From positions 1,344,198-1,408,197 of the forward strand of contig CBDDEC010000004.1 of NCBI GenBank assembly GCA_965226785.1: a stretch of DNA of 64,000 nt. The letters run 5' to 3'. The notes under the pieces were generated by a model. The model had not been told where the DNA came from. It was given only the letters and a program-made list of their open reading frames with translations, and made no database searches. Numbering within the stretch: the stretch's first letter is position 1; each line of letters opens with the position of its first letter. Position numbers and translations under genes: made by a program. Of this stretch, positions 34,175 to 42,286 are shown one piece after another. Source of the DNA: CBDDEC01 sp965226785. GTDB lineage: Bacteria; Chloroflexota; Dehalococcoidia; UBA2979.

Positions 34175-35398
34175 CTAGTGCAACCGTGCGGTCAATAATC
34201 CGATACTGGCCGTAAAACCGTGCAGGAACGTCTGCCCGCCCACTGGTCCCAGCTCACCGTTGCAAAACAGACCGGCCGTCGGCAGCGCGCCCAGCGTCTC
34301 GGTGAGCGCTTGGGCGTCGTGGTGCGGGACGCCAAAGAGCGACTGCCCCCGCCCGTTACAGGCACAAAGCAGCGCCCCGAGCACCGTCCGGTCCGGTGCT
34401 AATTCTGCTCGGAAGGCCGCCAGCTGGGTGCGCAGGTCGTCATCGGCCGCGGCGGCGTCGCGGAACTGGAACTGAATCGTCTGGCCGATCCGCGGCACGG
34501 CGCTGATCGCGATCGCCCCGCTCTCGCGCTCAAAACCAATGATGTTGCGGATGAGATAGTCGCCCCGACCATGCTCGTCGCGGTACTCGTCCATGGCCAG
34601 ACCGACCAGCAGGTTGCGCTGGGCGCGCTCCCGAGTCTCGTCGTCAAGCTGGTCAAGGGTCTCGCGGAGCACATCCACAGCCGGGCGTCCGCCAATCGTC
34701 CTCACGAGATTGGATTCGCAGTCTGTCAGCGTCCACGACTGACCGATGGGCTCGGCGCCCTGGGCGACCAGCGCGTGAACCTCGATCTCGCCGGCGATTC
34801 CGAGCAGGACCGCACCGCGCGGGTAGACACCGTCTTCCAGAAAGACCGCGATCCCGTCTGTTCCGCTGCGCGACGACGCGATGCCCCCGAGCACAGGGGT
34901 CCCGGGCGCGCGATCGTCGACCGAACTGATCCAGTGCTCGACGTGCGTAGTCGGGTCGGCGAAGACGAACCACGCCTCGGCGCGAGCCGCCTCGACCGAC
35001 TCGAACAGGTCACCCGGATCTACACCGTCGACCAGTGCGAGGGGGGTGAGCACCACGCCCGGCAGGTCGAGGGTCATCACGGAGATGGCAGGCTCCTGTT
35101 CGGCTTCGGTCGAGGGTCCGATCACGCCCTGCCCACTGCATCCGATCAGATGACGGGCCCCCGTCGCTTCGCGAATCCTCCGGAGCACGTCTCCGTAGTG
35201 AGCGGCGAAGTGCGAATCCACGAAGACGACTGCGAGATCGGGCTCGCTAACGTTCAGGGCTTCGCAGACGGCATCCGTCACCTGCTCCCAGGTGCCACCG
35301 CTCTGTATCGATGCACAGGCGCTTGCTCGCGCCGCCGTCCGAGCCTCGGCGAGCGTAGCGGCGGTCGCGCCCGTGACTGTCCCACCGCGTGGCTTCAC
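34175..35398 (-). CDS. FIST-domain protein (FIST_N + FIST_C)
   Basis: About 407 residues from GTG 35398 with GAGGGG upstream (the frame is open further). FIST_N: PDLAVVFVDSHFAAHYGDVL, GARHLIGCSGQGVIG, 'VLGGIASS'. FIST_C: EPIGQSWTLTDCESN, LLVGLAMDEY, the LGALLCACNGRGQSLFG and GLFCNGELGPVGG motifs. FIST domains bind small ligands (amino acids suggested) and occur in signal-transduction proteins. This is a stand-alone version with no kinase or cyclase domain. Confidence 0.88.
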   Translation of the reverse strand: MKPRGGTVTGATAATLAEARTAARASACASIQSGGTWEQVTDAVCEALNVSEPDLAVVFVDSHFAAHYGDVLRRIREATGARHLIGCSGQGVIGPSTEAEQEPAISVMTLDLPGVVLTPLALVDGVDPGDLFESVEAARAEAWFVFADPTTHVEHWISSVDDRAPGTPVLGGIASSRSGTDGIAVFLEDGVYPRGAVLLGIAGEIEVHALVAQGAEPIGQSWTLTDCESNLVRTIGGRPAVDVLRETLDQLDDETRERAQRNLLVGLAMDEYRDEHGRGDYLIRNIIGFERESGAIAISAVPRIGQTIQFQFRDAAAADDDLRTQLAAFRAELAPDRTVLGALLCACNGRGQSLFGVPHHDAQALTETLGALPTAGLFCNGELGPVGGQTFLHGFTASIGLLTARLH

Positions 35399-35658
35399 CT
35401 GACCCCTCGCGTTCGCCTCGTCTTTGCGGGCTCGATCGTTGGTTCGTAGTCCCGCTGAAACAGGTCTCCGTTGCAGCGGCGACGCACCTCCGCCACAACC
35501 CAGGTGTGGCGGGCCCCTGCGCGCGACGAGACCCATGCGCGCTTGTCTCTTAGACGATCTTACGTCGTCCCGGAACCCAGCGTTTGATGAAGGCGACAAC
35601 ACCCGAGATCCCCATCGGCGGAGGTACGCTGCAGCCACAGCGGAGCGGAGGTTTACTC

Positions 35659-36072
35659 ATGACGGCGATACGCGCACTCGCAGAGATCGTGTTCATGGTG
35701 GACGACATCGAGCGATCGCTTGCGTTCTACCGCGATACGCTCGGGCTCGAAGTCTTTTCACCACCGGAGCTAGCAGCGAAGTTCCTCCTCGTGGGTGAAC
35801 GGGGCACCGGGGTTCCCCAGCAGATCGTGCTGTCAGAGCGGCCGCCGGGACGATCGCGCGCGGCAACCCGAAAGTCGGAGGCTGACGTTCACCACATCGG
35901 GCTGGAGGTCACCCGGCAGGACTTCGATGGGTTGCGCGGCCGCCTCGAGGCGGATGGCTTTGAGGTTCGCAGCGGCCAACACCCCTTCATGGAAGTTGAG
36001 GCGTTTTATATCGACGATCCGGACGGAAACGAGGTGGAGATCGTGACTGCTCGCGGTGGATCACCCGCCTGA
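35659..36072 (+). CDS. VOC/glyoxalase-fold protein
   Basis: 137 residues from ATG 35659 with GGAGG 10 bp upstream. Two beta-alpha-beta modules: EIVFMVDDIERSLAFYRDTL and the second with HHIGLEVTRQDFDGLRGRLE, ending FYIDDPDGNEVEIV. The metal-site pattern (His/Glu) of this superfamily is partly visible (HHIGLEV, the Glu of NEVEI). Members include glyoxalases, dioxygenases and resistance proteins; the substrate cannot be assigned. Confidence 0.85.
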   Translation: MTAIRALAEIVFMVDDIERSLAFYRDTLGLEVFSPPELAAKFLLVGERGTGVPQQIVLSERPPGRSRAATRKSEADVHHIGLEVTRQDFDGLRGRLEADGFEVRSGQHPFMEVEAFYIDDPDGNEVEIVTARGGSPA

Positions 36073-36298
36073 GAACACGTCACCGCCAGTCGAATCGAAC
36101 ACGGGCTACATCACGTTGATCCTGGATCGGCGCACGGTGCGCTGCCGCCGTTGAGTCGGAGCGGCATCCTTGAAATGAGGTGCGAGCTGCCCGCGCCCGC
36201 CTCGAGCTATGTGATTAGCGGTCGCTGTGACCCAGTGAGCGCCCCGGCGCGACCCGGTCGCGGACGAGCTGCTTGATCTCCTTGGGCTCGGGATGCCG

Positions 36299-36568
36299 GG
36301 AATGCAACGCTGCTGGCCTGCTGCGATGTCATCATCGCTACCGAGAGCTCCACGATCGGTGTGAGCGCGCCGGCTGTCGTGGAGGCGAGCGGGCTGGGCA
36401 CCCACTCTCTTCAGGAGATCGGCTCGATGGCATTACAGGCGCGCAACGGCAACGTCGACATCGTCGTCGAGGATGACGCCGCCGCAGTCGCGACCGCGAG
36501 GAAGTACCTCGGATACTTTCAGGGCCCGATTGAGCCGGGAGAGGCTCCGGATCAGCGCCGGATGCGGC
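36299..36568 (+). pseudogene. Acyl-CoA carboxylase carboxyltransferase (beta) fragment
   Basis: Encodes GNATLLACCDVIIATESSTI, GVSAPAVVEASGLG, then VDIVVEDDAAAVATARKYLG and YFQG. This is the N-domain core of a biotin-dependent carboxyltransferase ('GN..la...dviiat..s.ig..gp.vie..g' and 'vDivv.de.eAv..ar.yLsYfqg'). Truncated at the left near 36290 and by rve-IS at the right. 36073-36298 has no recognisable gene. Confidence 0.75.
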
Positions 36569-36569
36569 C

Positions 36570-37687
36570 GTGGGACGGCAAAACCTCATGCGGCCCACCG
36601 ATACTCATGATGCAAGCCTCCTAGCACCGGCTTGCTGTCGACTCGCTGGCTCGGCATCCGCTGCACCGGCTTGCGTCCCTCCGGAGAGTCGAGCGCCAAT
36701 GACCGATGCGGCCGCATCGCGTTGTAGTGCTGGACGTACTCACCAAGCACCCGCCGGAGATGTTGTTCGTTGACCGCGATGACATGGTCGAGACACTCGC
36801 GCCTGAGCGTGCCGATGACGCGCTCGGCGATGGCGTTGGCATTCGGCGCGTGCACCGGAGTCAGAATCGTCTCGATCCCGAGCCGTCGAGCGCGTGCGAT
36901 GAAGTCTCCGCCATAGCTACGGTCGCGGTCTCGGATCAGGAACCCTGGCTGCTGACCCCAGGCGGTCGCCTCGATCATCTGCTGCCAGATCCAGGGCGCG
37001 TTCGGATGCTCCGTGACGTTCCAGTGCCGGATGCGGCGCCGGTCGTGGTCGATCACGATGAGCACGTAGAGCGTGCGGAAGGCGAGCGTCTGGACCGTGA
37101 ACAGATCGGCGGCCCAGATGCTGGACGCGTGGTTGCGGAGAAACGTGCGCCACGACTGGCTCGGGGGGCGCCGCAGCGCTTGCCGGCGGTAGCGACTCAC
37201 GGTGCGGGCGCTGACCTCGAAGCCAAGGGCACGCAGCTCGCCGACGATGCGGACGGCGCCCCACCGCGGATGCTCAGTGGCGATGCGCAGGATCAGCCGC
37301 TGCCACTCGGCGGGAATGTGGGGACGCCCAGGTCCGCGACGACTCTTCCAGCGCCAGTAGGCGCGCCAAGCAGAACGATGCCAGCGCACCACCGTGTCCG
37401 GCTCGACCATCACGAGCGTGCCTCGCCAGCCGGACCAACCACGTGCCAGCAGTGACCAGAGTCGGCGGTCGTGGCGACGGAGCCGCGGTCGACGACGGCC
37501 CCTTGTGTAGACGGCGAGCTGATGCCGCAGCGCCAAGTTCTCGAGGACGAGATCTCGGCGGGCGCGGACCGATGCGAAGAGTGCTGCGACAAGCAGACGG
37601 AGGTAGAGCACAGACGAGCCTCTCGTGGCTCGCCGATACTCTGCTATCTCAGGACAGACCTGCACCTATCAGGTTTTGCCGTCCCAC
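36570..37687 (-). mobile_element. rve-IS copy E, intact reference copy
   Basis: 1118 bp. Terminal repeats GTGGGACGGCAAAACCTCAT and, inverted, GTGGGACGGCAAAACCTGAT. It joins a carboxyltransferase fragment to the first 20 codons of a CaiB gene, two unrelated loci. Confidence 0.95.
36586..37611 (-). CDS. rve-IS transposase (integrase-core DDE), reference copy
   Basis: About 341 residues from GTG 37611, which has GAGAGG 7 bp upstream; the frame is open a further 18 codons into the terminal repeat. N-terminal helical/HTH part (VLENLALRHQLAVYTRGRRR, TVVRWHRSAWRAYWRWKSRR, WGAVRIVGELRALGFEVSAR) then the rve core with SIWAADLFTVQTL, FLIRDRDRSYGGDF and ANAIAERVIGTLRREC, the D-D-E residues, and the YNAMRPHRSLALDSPEG end. 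Related to IS3/IS481-like integrase-core transposases; I cannot give the IS family. Intact and potentially active. Confidence 0.93.
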   Translation of the reverse strand: MLYLRLLVAALFASVRARRDLVLENLALRHQLAVYTRGRRRPRLRRHDRRLWSLLARGWSGWRGTLVMVEPDTVVRWHRSAWRAYWRWKSRRGPGRPHIPAEWQRLILRIATEHPRWGAVRIVGELRALGFEVSARTVSRYRRQALRRPPSQSWRTFLRNHASSIWAADLFTVQTLAFRTLYVLIVIDHDRRRIRHWNVTEHPNAPWIWQQMIEATAWGQQPGFLIRDRDRSYGGDFIARARRLGIETILTPVHAPNANAIAERVIGTLRRECLDHVIAVNEQHLRRVLGEYVQHYNAMRPHRSLALDSPEGRKPVQRMPSQRVDSKPVLGGLHHEYRWAA

Positions 37688-37688
37688 G

Positions 37689-37748
37689 GGCCGAGATGAA
37701 GTCGCCCAGCTCGACGACCCGCAGGCCCTCGAGCGCTTGATCCGCCAT
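37689..37748 (-). pseudogene. CaiB/BaiF CoA-transferase, first 20 codons
   Basis: ATG 37748 (ACGGAGG upstream) opens ADQALEGLRVVELGDFIS, the family's typical start ('LeGirVveLg.fis'), and runs straight into rve-IS copy E. It lies 39 bp downstream of the enoyl-CoA hydratase on the same strand, so the two formed an operon. Confidence 0.8.
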
Positions 37749-37787
37749 CGGCGTGAGCCTCCGTCCGTACCGTTCCGGCGCGGGGAC

Positions 37788-38666
37788 CTAGGTGTCGCTG
37801 AACTGCGGCCGGCGCTTCTCGGAGAACGCGGTCGGACCTTCAACGGAATCCTGCATGCCCTGCAGGTTCTGCTCCAGCGCACGCCCGAAGGCATCGGCCT
37901 GCAGCGGGTCGAGGTAGAACCCGCGGTAGAGCGCTTCCTTGTTGTTGCGCACCGCCCGCGGCGCCATATCCAGTGCGCGCTGCGCGTACTGCATGGCGGT
38001 GTCCATCAACTCCTCCTGCGGCACCACGCGCTGCACCCAGCCGAGCTGATGGCAGCGCTGGGCGTCGTACTGCGTGTCGCCCCAGAGCATGAGCTCGAGT
38101 GCCGACCCGAGGCCGATCTGGCGCGTCAGCGGGATCATCCAGCCGGCGCCACCCATGTTCCACCGCACCTCGGCGATGCCGACCCGGGCGTGGTCGGCCA
38201 TGACGCGAATGTCGCACTGCATCGCGTACATGAATCCACCGGCGATGGCGTAGCCGTTGACCGCAGCAATCGTAGGCTTCCAGAGGTTCATGCCCTCGGC
38301 CAGCGGGCCGATGTTCTTGCCCGTGCGCGGGGCGCGATAGCCGGTCGGCGCGCCGCTCTCCGCCTGTGCCTGCCGTGTCTCCGAGGTGGCGATCAAGTCG
38401 GCACCGGCGCAGAAGGCGCGGTCGCCCGCTCCGGTCAGGATCGCGACCCGCGCGGTGGGGTCGTCGCGGAACGCCGCGAAGGCGTCGTAGAGCGCCTCCC
38501 CCAGGCCGTCGCCGATGGCGTTCATGCGGTGAGGACGGTTCAGCGTGATCACGTAGATCTGTCCATCCTCGTGGCGCTCGGTCTTCACGACCGGGCCGAA
38601 GGTGGACTGCGGTGTGTCGCGGCCGTGCTGCGCCGGGTCGTACGCCTGCTGCTCTGTGTCGGCCAT
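37788..38666 (-). CDS. Enoyl-CoA hydratase/isomerase family protein
   Basis: 292 residues from ATG 38666 (GGGAGCG upstream; the frame is open 10 codons further). Crotonase fold: VITLNRPHRMNAIGDGLGEA, the oxyanion-hole loop AFCAGADLI, VNGYAIAGGFMYAMQCDIRV and IAEVRWNMGGAGW, with the Glu at the position of one catalytic glutamate. It hydrates or isomerises enoyl-CoA thioesters in the cytoplasm. The CaiB start downstream suggests a degradation cluster for a CoA-activated acid. Confidence 0.92.
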   Translation of the reverse strand: MADTEQQAYDPAQHGRDTPQSTFGPVVKTERHEDGQIYVITLNRPHRMNAIGDGLGEALYDAFAAFRDDPTARVAILTGAGDRAFCAGADLIATSETRQAQAESGAPTGYRAPRTGKNIGPLAEGMNLWKPTIAAVNGYAIAGGFMYAMQCDIRVMADHARVGIAEVRWNMGGAGWMIPLTRQIGLGSALELMLWGDTQYDAQRCHQLGWVQRVVPQEELMDTAMQYAQRALDMAPRAVRNNKEALYRGFYLDPLQADAFGRALEQNLQGMQDSVEGPTAFSEKRRPQFSDT

Positions 38667-38786
38667 CGCTGCGCTCCCTGACTGCCGTCGAGGCACCCTC
38701 GACGCTCCCGCGTGACGCGTGCCATGGTAGCGACCACACGCCGACGCGACGAGGGCGGCGGGTGAGCGCCGGGAAGCGCGGCGACG

Positions 38787-39059
38787 TCAGGCCTGGGTGC
38801 GCTCGCGCCGCTTGCGGACGAGCTTCACATCGAGCCGGTAACCGAGCGCCTCGGCGAGCGTCGCGAGGCGGTCGATCGAGGGGCTCTGCGCGCCCGATTC
38901 GAAGCGGTTGATCACGGGTTGCGAAACGCCGGCCCGCTCCGCAAGATCCCGCTGCGACATACGTCGGTCGAGCCTCGCCTTGATGAACTGCCGAATCACC
39001 GCATAGCGAGGAGCGAGCCGGTCAACCTCGGCCTGCAGGCCAGGCCGTTCGCGCAGCAT
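38787..39059 (-). CDS. XRE-family HTH regulator (HigA-like)
   Basis: 90 residues from ATG 39059; the frame continues upstream (KPFKASEVWERM), so the true start may be at GTG 39071 or beyond. The HTH reads MSQRDLAERAGVSQPVINRF, followed by ESGAQSPSIDRLATLAEALG. The layout, helical lead plus HTH at the C-terminal half, is that of HigA/antitoxin-type regulators, but no toxin gene is adjacent. It is divergent from the CBASS fragment, which begins within 20 bp. Confidence 0.8.
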   Translation of the reverse strand: MLRERPGLQAEVDRLAPRYAVIRQFIKARLDRRMSQRDLAERAGVSQPVINRFESGAQSPSIDRLATLAEALGYRLDVKLVRKRRERTQA

Positions 39060-39074
39060 TCGTTCCCACACTTC

Positions 39075-39597
39075 CGACGCTTTGAAGGGCTTGATCGCGC
39101 ACAGTTTCGCCGGGTAGTGCGCTACTTGAAGCGCTGGAAAGACGAGCACTTCCCCTCTGATGGCTGGGCCGCGCCTCCAGGCATTGCTCTGACGGTCGCC
39201 GCGTACCACGACCTTGAGACCAGGTTCCTCGACAGCCTGACAGGCAAGCCCGACGATCTCGCCGCACTCCGAACGCTCGTTTCGGCGATGCTCGTGCGCT
39301 TTCAGGACCGCTGGGATGCCGACGAGCAGAAGCTAGTTCGGCGGATCGCGATTCTTCGCCCGGTGCCCCCCTCTGATGACCTGCTTGGCCGCATGACCGC
39401 GAAGCAGATGGGCGCCCTCGAGGGTGAGTTGATCAGATTGCAGGACGCCCTGAGCGAGGCCGCCGACGCCGTCGATCCGGTCGAGGCCTGCAAGAGACTA
39501 CAGGAAGCGTTCGGGGACGATTTCCCGGTGCCGGCGAAGAAGGACACGGCGTCGCAGCATGCCCCTGCGATCGTCTCGTCGAGTAGCAGCGCCTGAA
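39075..39597 (+). pseudogene. CBASS CD-NTase (cGAS/DncV-like), C-terminal fragment
   Basis: No start codon or NTase active-site motif (GS...D.D) is present. What remains is the C-terminal helical half: RRVVRYLKRWKDEHF, APPGIALTVAAYHDLE, LRTLVSAMLVRFQDRW, LLGRMTAKQMGALEGEL and CKRLQEAFGDDFPVP, the usual finish of CD-NTases that make cyclic oligonucleotide alarm signals in CBASS anti-phage systems. The stop overlaps the start of the Cap2-like gene by 38 bp, as in an operon. The 5' half was lost at the junction with the XRE gene. Confidence 0.75.
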
Positions 39598-40226
39598 CTG
39601 GGGGCGAGCCACGGATCGTCACGACGCCATCCTGAGCGAGTTCGAGAAGCTCGGCCTCTTGAAGGCTCCCCACCGGGTCGATCCGGGCGGTTCGGCTGTT
39701 GCCGCGCTCGAGGGCCAGGCCGACGTCGAAGAGCATGAGGTCACACTGCGCCTGGTCCTTGACCGCGACTTTTCACTTCGGCTACCGCAGTGGTTCCTGC
39801 AACCATCGAACGCGCTCGGCACAATCCCGCATGTGGACGAGAACGGTTTGATCTGCGTCGCCGACCCTGAAGGGCTGGTGCTGGACCGGCATCGACCCGT
39901 TGCAGTCATCCGCGAAGCCCTCATGAAGGCGATGGGCGTGCTCGAGGACGGGGTCAGCGGGCGCAACCATGCCGACTTCGTCGACGAGCTCGAGTCGTAC
40001 TGGCGGCGCCTTCCTAAGGCGACCAGCGTGACATCCGTGATGGAGCCCACGAGCAACGTCCACGATCTCCAGATGGTCGTGAGCCACGAGGGTGAAGTAC
40101 CGCTGGTCGGCGCCACTCACGACGATGTCGTCGCCTTCAATAACGGTGCCGCACTCGGGGGGAAGGTAACGCTGCGTGGTGGTCTCTACCTCCCTCTCGA
40201 GCCCGGTTCCACGGTGGTCCCTCCCG
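39560..40226 (+). pseudogene. Cap2-like E2 (ubiquitin-conjugating-like) part of a CBASS E2-E1 protein
   Basis: ATG 39560 lies in frame and overlaps the CD-NTase end. Residues include FSLRLPQWFLQPSNALGTIP, then PHVDENGLICVADPEGLVLD, in which the Cys matches the catalytic cysteine of prokaryotic E2-like domains ('pHv...g.lC'), and GVLEDGVSGRNHADFVDELE followed by SYW, a standard block of bacterial E2 domains. In type II CBASS, Cap2 (E2-E1) conjugates the CD-NTase C-terminus. The E1/ThiF half is missing because a second rve-type IS is inserted at 40227. Confidence 0.72.
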
Positions 40227-41354
40227 CTGTCCCGCCACATTATTCGAGTGCGGCCGGTTTGACGGTCTGACGGCTGCGGTCGAGCCTTCCGCTGGGGCGG
40301 GAGGCCGAAATGCTGATCTACCTGCAGCTCGTGTTGTGGACGTTACGCCGAGCGGCTCTCGCGCGTGGGGATCTACTGCTCGAGAACCTCGCGCTTCGCC
40401 AGCAGCTGGCGATGTACGAGCGGCACCCGACGATCCGCGATGGCGACCGCGCCTTCTGGAGCCTCCTCGCGGGCCGGTGGCCAAACTGGCGCAGAGCGGT
40501 TGTTGTCGTGAGCCCCGAGACGGTCGTGCGCTGGCACCGCGCTGGCTGGCGTCGCTATTGGCGCTGGAAGAGCAGGGGCCGGCGGGCCGGTCGTCCTCGG
40601 ATCCCCGAGGAGGCGCGTGAGCTGATCGCCCAGATGTCGCAGGAGAACCGCTGCTGGGGTGCGCGTCGAATCCAGGGTGAGCTACGCGCCCTCGGCTACG
40701 AGGTGAGCGCCGAGACGGTGCGCCGCTACCGACTCCAGGCGCTGCGCCGTCCGCCGTCGCAGCGCTGGCAGACCTTCCTTGCCAATCACCGCAAGGAGAT
40801 CTGGGCCACCGACTTCTTCACGGTCCCGACCGTGCTCTTCCAGACCCTCTATGTGCTGTTCTTCGTCTCGCACGACCGCCGCCGCATCGAGCACATCAAC
40901 GTGACGGCGCATCCGACGGCTGCGTGGGTGTGGCGCCAGGTGATCGAGGCGACGCCATGGGGCAGCCGGCCGCGTTTCCTCATTCGAGACCGCGACCGCT
41001 CCTACGGCGGCGACCTCATCGCGAAGGCGAGCGGCATCGGCATCGAGACGGTGCTGACGCCGATCCGGGCACCGCAGGCGAACGGGATCGCAGAGCGCCT
41101 GATCGGGACGCTGCGCCGCGACTGCACCAACCACATCATCCCACTGAGCGAGCGCCACCTCCGCAGGGTCCTGCTCGAGTACGTCGCCTACTACAATGCG
41201 ACGCGGCCGCATCAGACGCTTGGGCAGGAGACGCCAGAAGGTCCGCGGGAGGTGCGGCTCGCCGGGATGGTGCGCGGAGACGAGGTGCTGGGCGGGCTCC
41301 ACCACCGCTACGAACGAGTCGCTGCCTAGGGTTCCGAGTTTTGTGGCAGGACAG
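40227..41354 (+). mobile_element. Second rve-type IS, complete
   Basis: 1128 bp with ends CTGTCCCGCCACATTATTCG and, inverted from 41354, CTGTCCTGCCACAAAACTCG. Its transposase is homologous to that of rve-IS but the termini differ. It cuts the Cap2-like gene on the left and abuts a half copy of rve-IS on the right. Confidence 0.85.
40310..41329 (+). CDS. Integrase-core transposase of the second rve-type IS
   Basis: 339 residues from ATG 40310. LLLENLALRQQLAMYERHPT, WGARRIQGELRALGYEVSAE, EIWATDFFTVPTVLF, FLIRDRDRSYGGDL and ANGIAERLIGTLRRDC give the same architecture as the rve-IS transposase at about half identity by eye. Complete and probably functional. It confirms the start position chosen for the rve-IS genes. 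Confidence 0.93.
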   Translation: MLIYLQLVLWTLRRAALARGDLLLENLALRQQLAMYERHPTIRDGDRAFWSLLAGRWPNWRRAVVVVSPETVVRWHRAGWRRYWRWKSRGRRAGRPRIPEEARELIAQMSQENRCWGARRIQGELRALGYEVSAETVRRYRLQALRRPPSQRWQTFLANHRKEIWATDFFTVPTVLFQTLYVLFFVSHDRRRIEHINVTAHPTAAWVWRQVIEATPWGSRPRFLIRDRDRSYGGDLIAKASGIGIETVLTPIRAPQANGIAERLIGTLRRDCTNHIIPLSERHLRRVLLEYVAYYNATRPHQTLGQETPEGPREVRLAGMVRGDEVLGGLHHRYERVAA

Positions 41355-42015
41355 CCGGATGCGGCGCCGGTCGTGGTCGATCACGATGAGCACGTAGAGC
41401 GTGCGGAAGGCGAGCGTCTGGACCGTGAACAGATCGGCGGCCCAGATGCTGGACGCGTGGTTGCGGAGAAACGTGCGCCACGACTGGCTCGGGGGTCGCC
41501 GCAGCGCTTGCCGGCGGTAGCGACTCACGGTGCGGGCGCTGACCTCGAAGCCAAGGGCACGCAGCTCGCCGACGATGCGGACGGCGCCCCACCGCGGATG
41601 CTCAGTGGCGATGCGGACGATCAGCTGTCGCAGCTCTGCGGGAATCCGGGGTCGTCCGGAGCGGCGACGACTCTTCCAGCGCCAGTAGGCGCGTCAAGCA
41701 GAACGATGCCAGCGCACCACCGTGTCCGGCTCGACCATCACGAGCGTGCCTCGCCAGCCGGACCAACCACGTGCCAGCAGTGACCAGAGTCGGCGGTCGT
41801 GGCGACGGAGCCGCGGTCGACGACGGCCCCTTGTGTAGACGGCGAGCTGATGCCGCAGCGCCAAGTTCTCGAGGACGAGATCTCGGCGGACGCGGACCGA
41901 TGCGAAGAGTGCTGCGACAAGCAGACGGAGGTAGAGCACAGACGAGCCTCTCGTGGCTCGCCGATACTCTGCTATCTCAGGACAGACCTGCACCTATCAG
42001 GTTTTGCCGTCCCAC
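41355..42015 (-). mobile_element. rve-IS copy F, right half only
   Basis: Begins in mid-transposase and ends at the normal right terminus. The transposase part (41355-41939) also has a stop created at GCGCGTCAAGC (about 41695), where other copies have GCGCGCCAAGC. Non-functional. Confidence 0.92.
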
Positions 42016-42016
42016 G

Positions 42017-42152
42017 AGCCGACCGGATGCTTGTGGTAGAGCCAGTCCATCAGGCCGCGGACCTGCTCACGGTTCCAGACGTACCCGCGCTGAAACTCGG
42101 GGAGAGCGACGCTCCCGAGGTCGATCTGGTCAAGGATCGTGCTGACCTTCAT
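42017..42152 (-). pseudogene. DUF262 protein, first 45 codons
   Basis: ATG 42152 opens KVSTILDQIDLGSVALPEFQ and continues RGYVWNREQVRGLMDWLYHK, a DUF262 N-terminus ('i..lip.fQRgyvW...qv..li'), then runs into rve-IS copy F. It is divergent from the MmeI-like gene with a 134-bp gap, so the two shared a control region and possibly a defence role. Confidence 0.8.
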
Positions 42153-42286
42153 TCATGCGCCCTTCCAGTGCAGACGCAGAATACAGCGAGCGGGACAGCT
42201 CGAAGCTGAAACGGCTAGGATTCATGTGATCGACCCGCCAGCAGACGCTCCAGCCCCTCAGGGTTGGGTCGCTAGAACGACCGCCC

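Noticed and set aside
36566..37691. GGC on both sides of rve-IS copy E as a target duplication
   Set aside because: The flanks belong to unrelated broken genes and other copies do not show matching flanks; a 3-bp match is expected by chance.
37443..38681. 412-aa plus-strand ORF
   Set aside because: Runs antisense through the rve-IS transposase and the enoyl-CoA hydratase.
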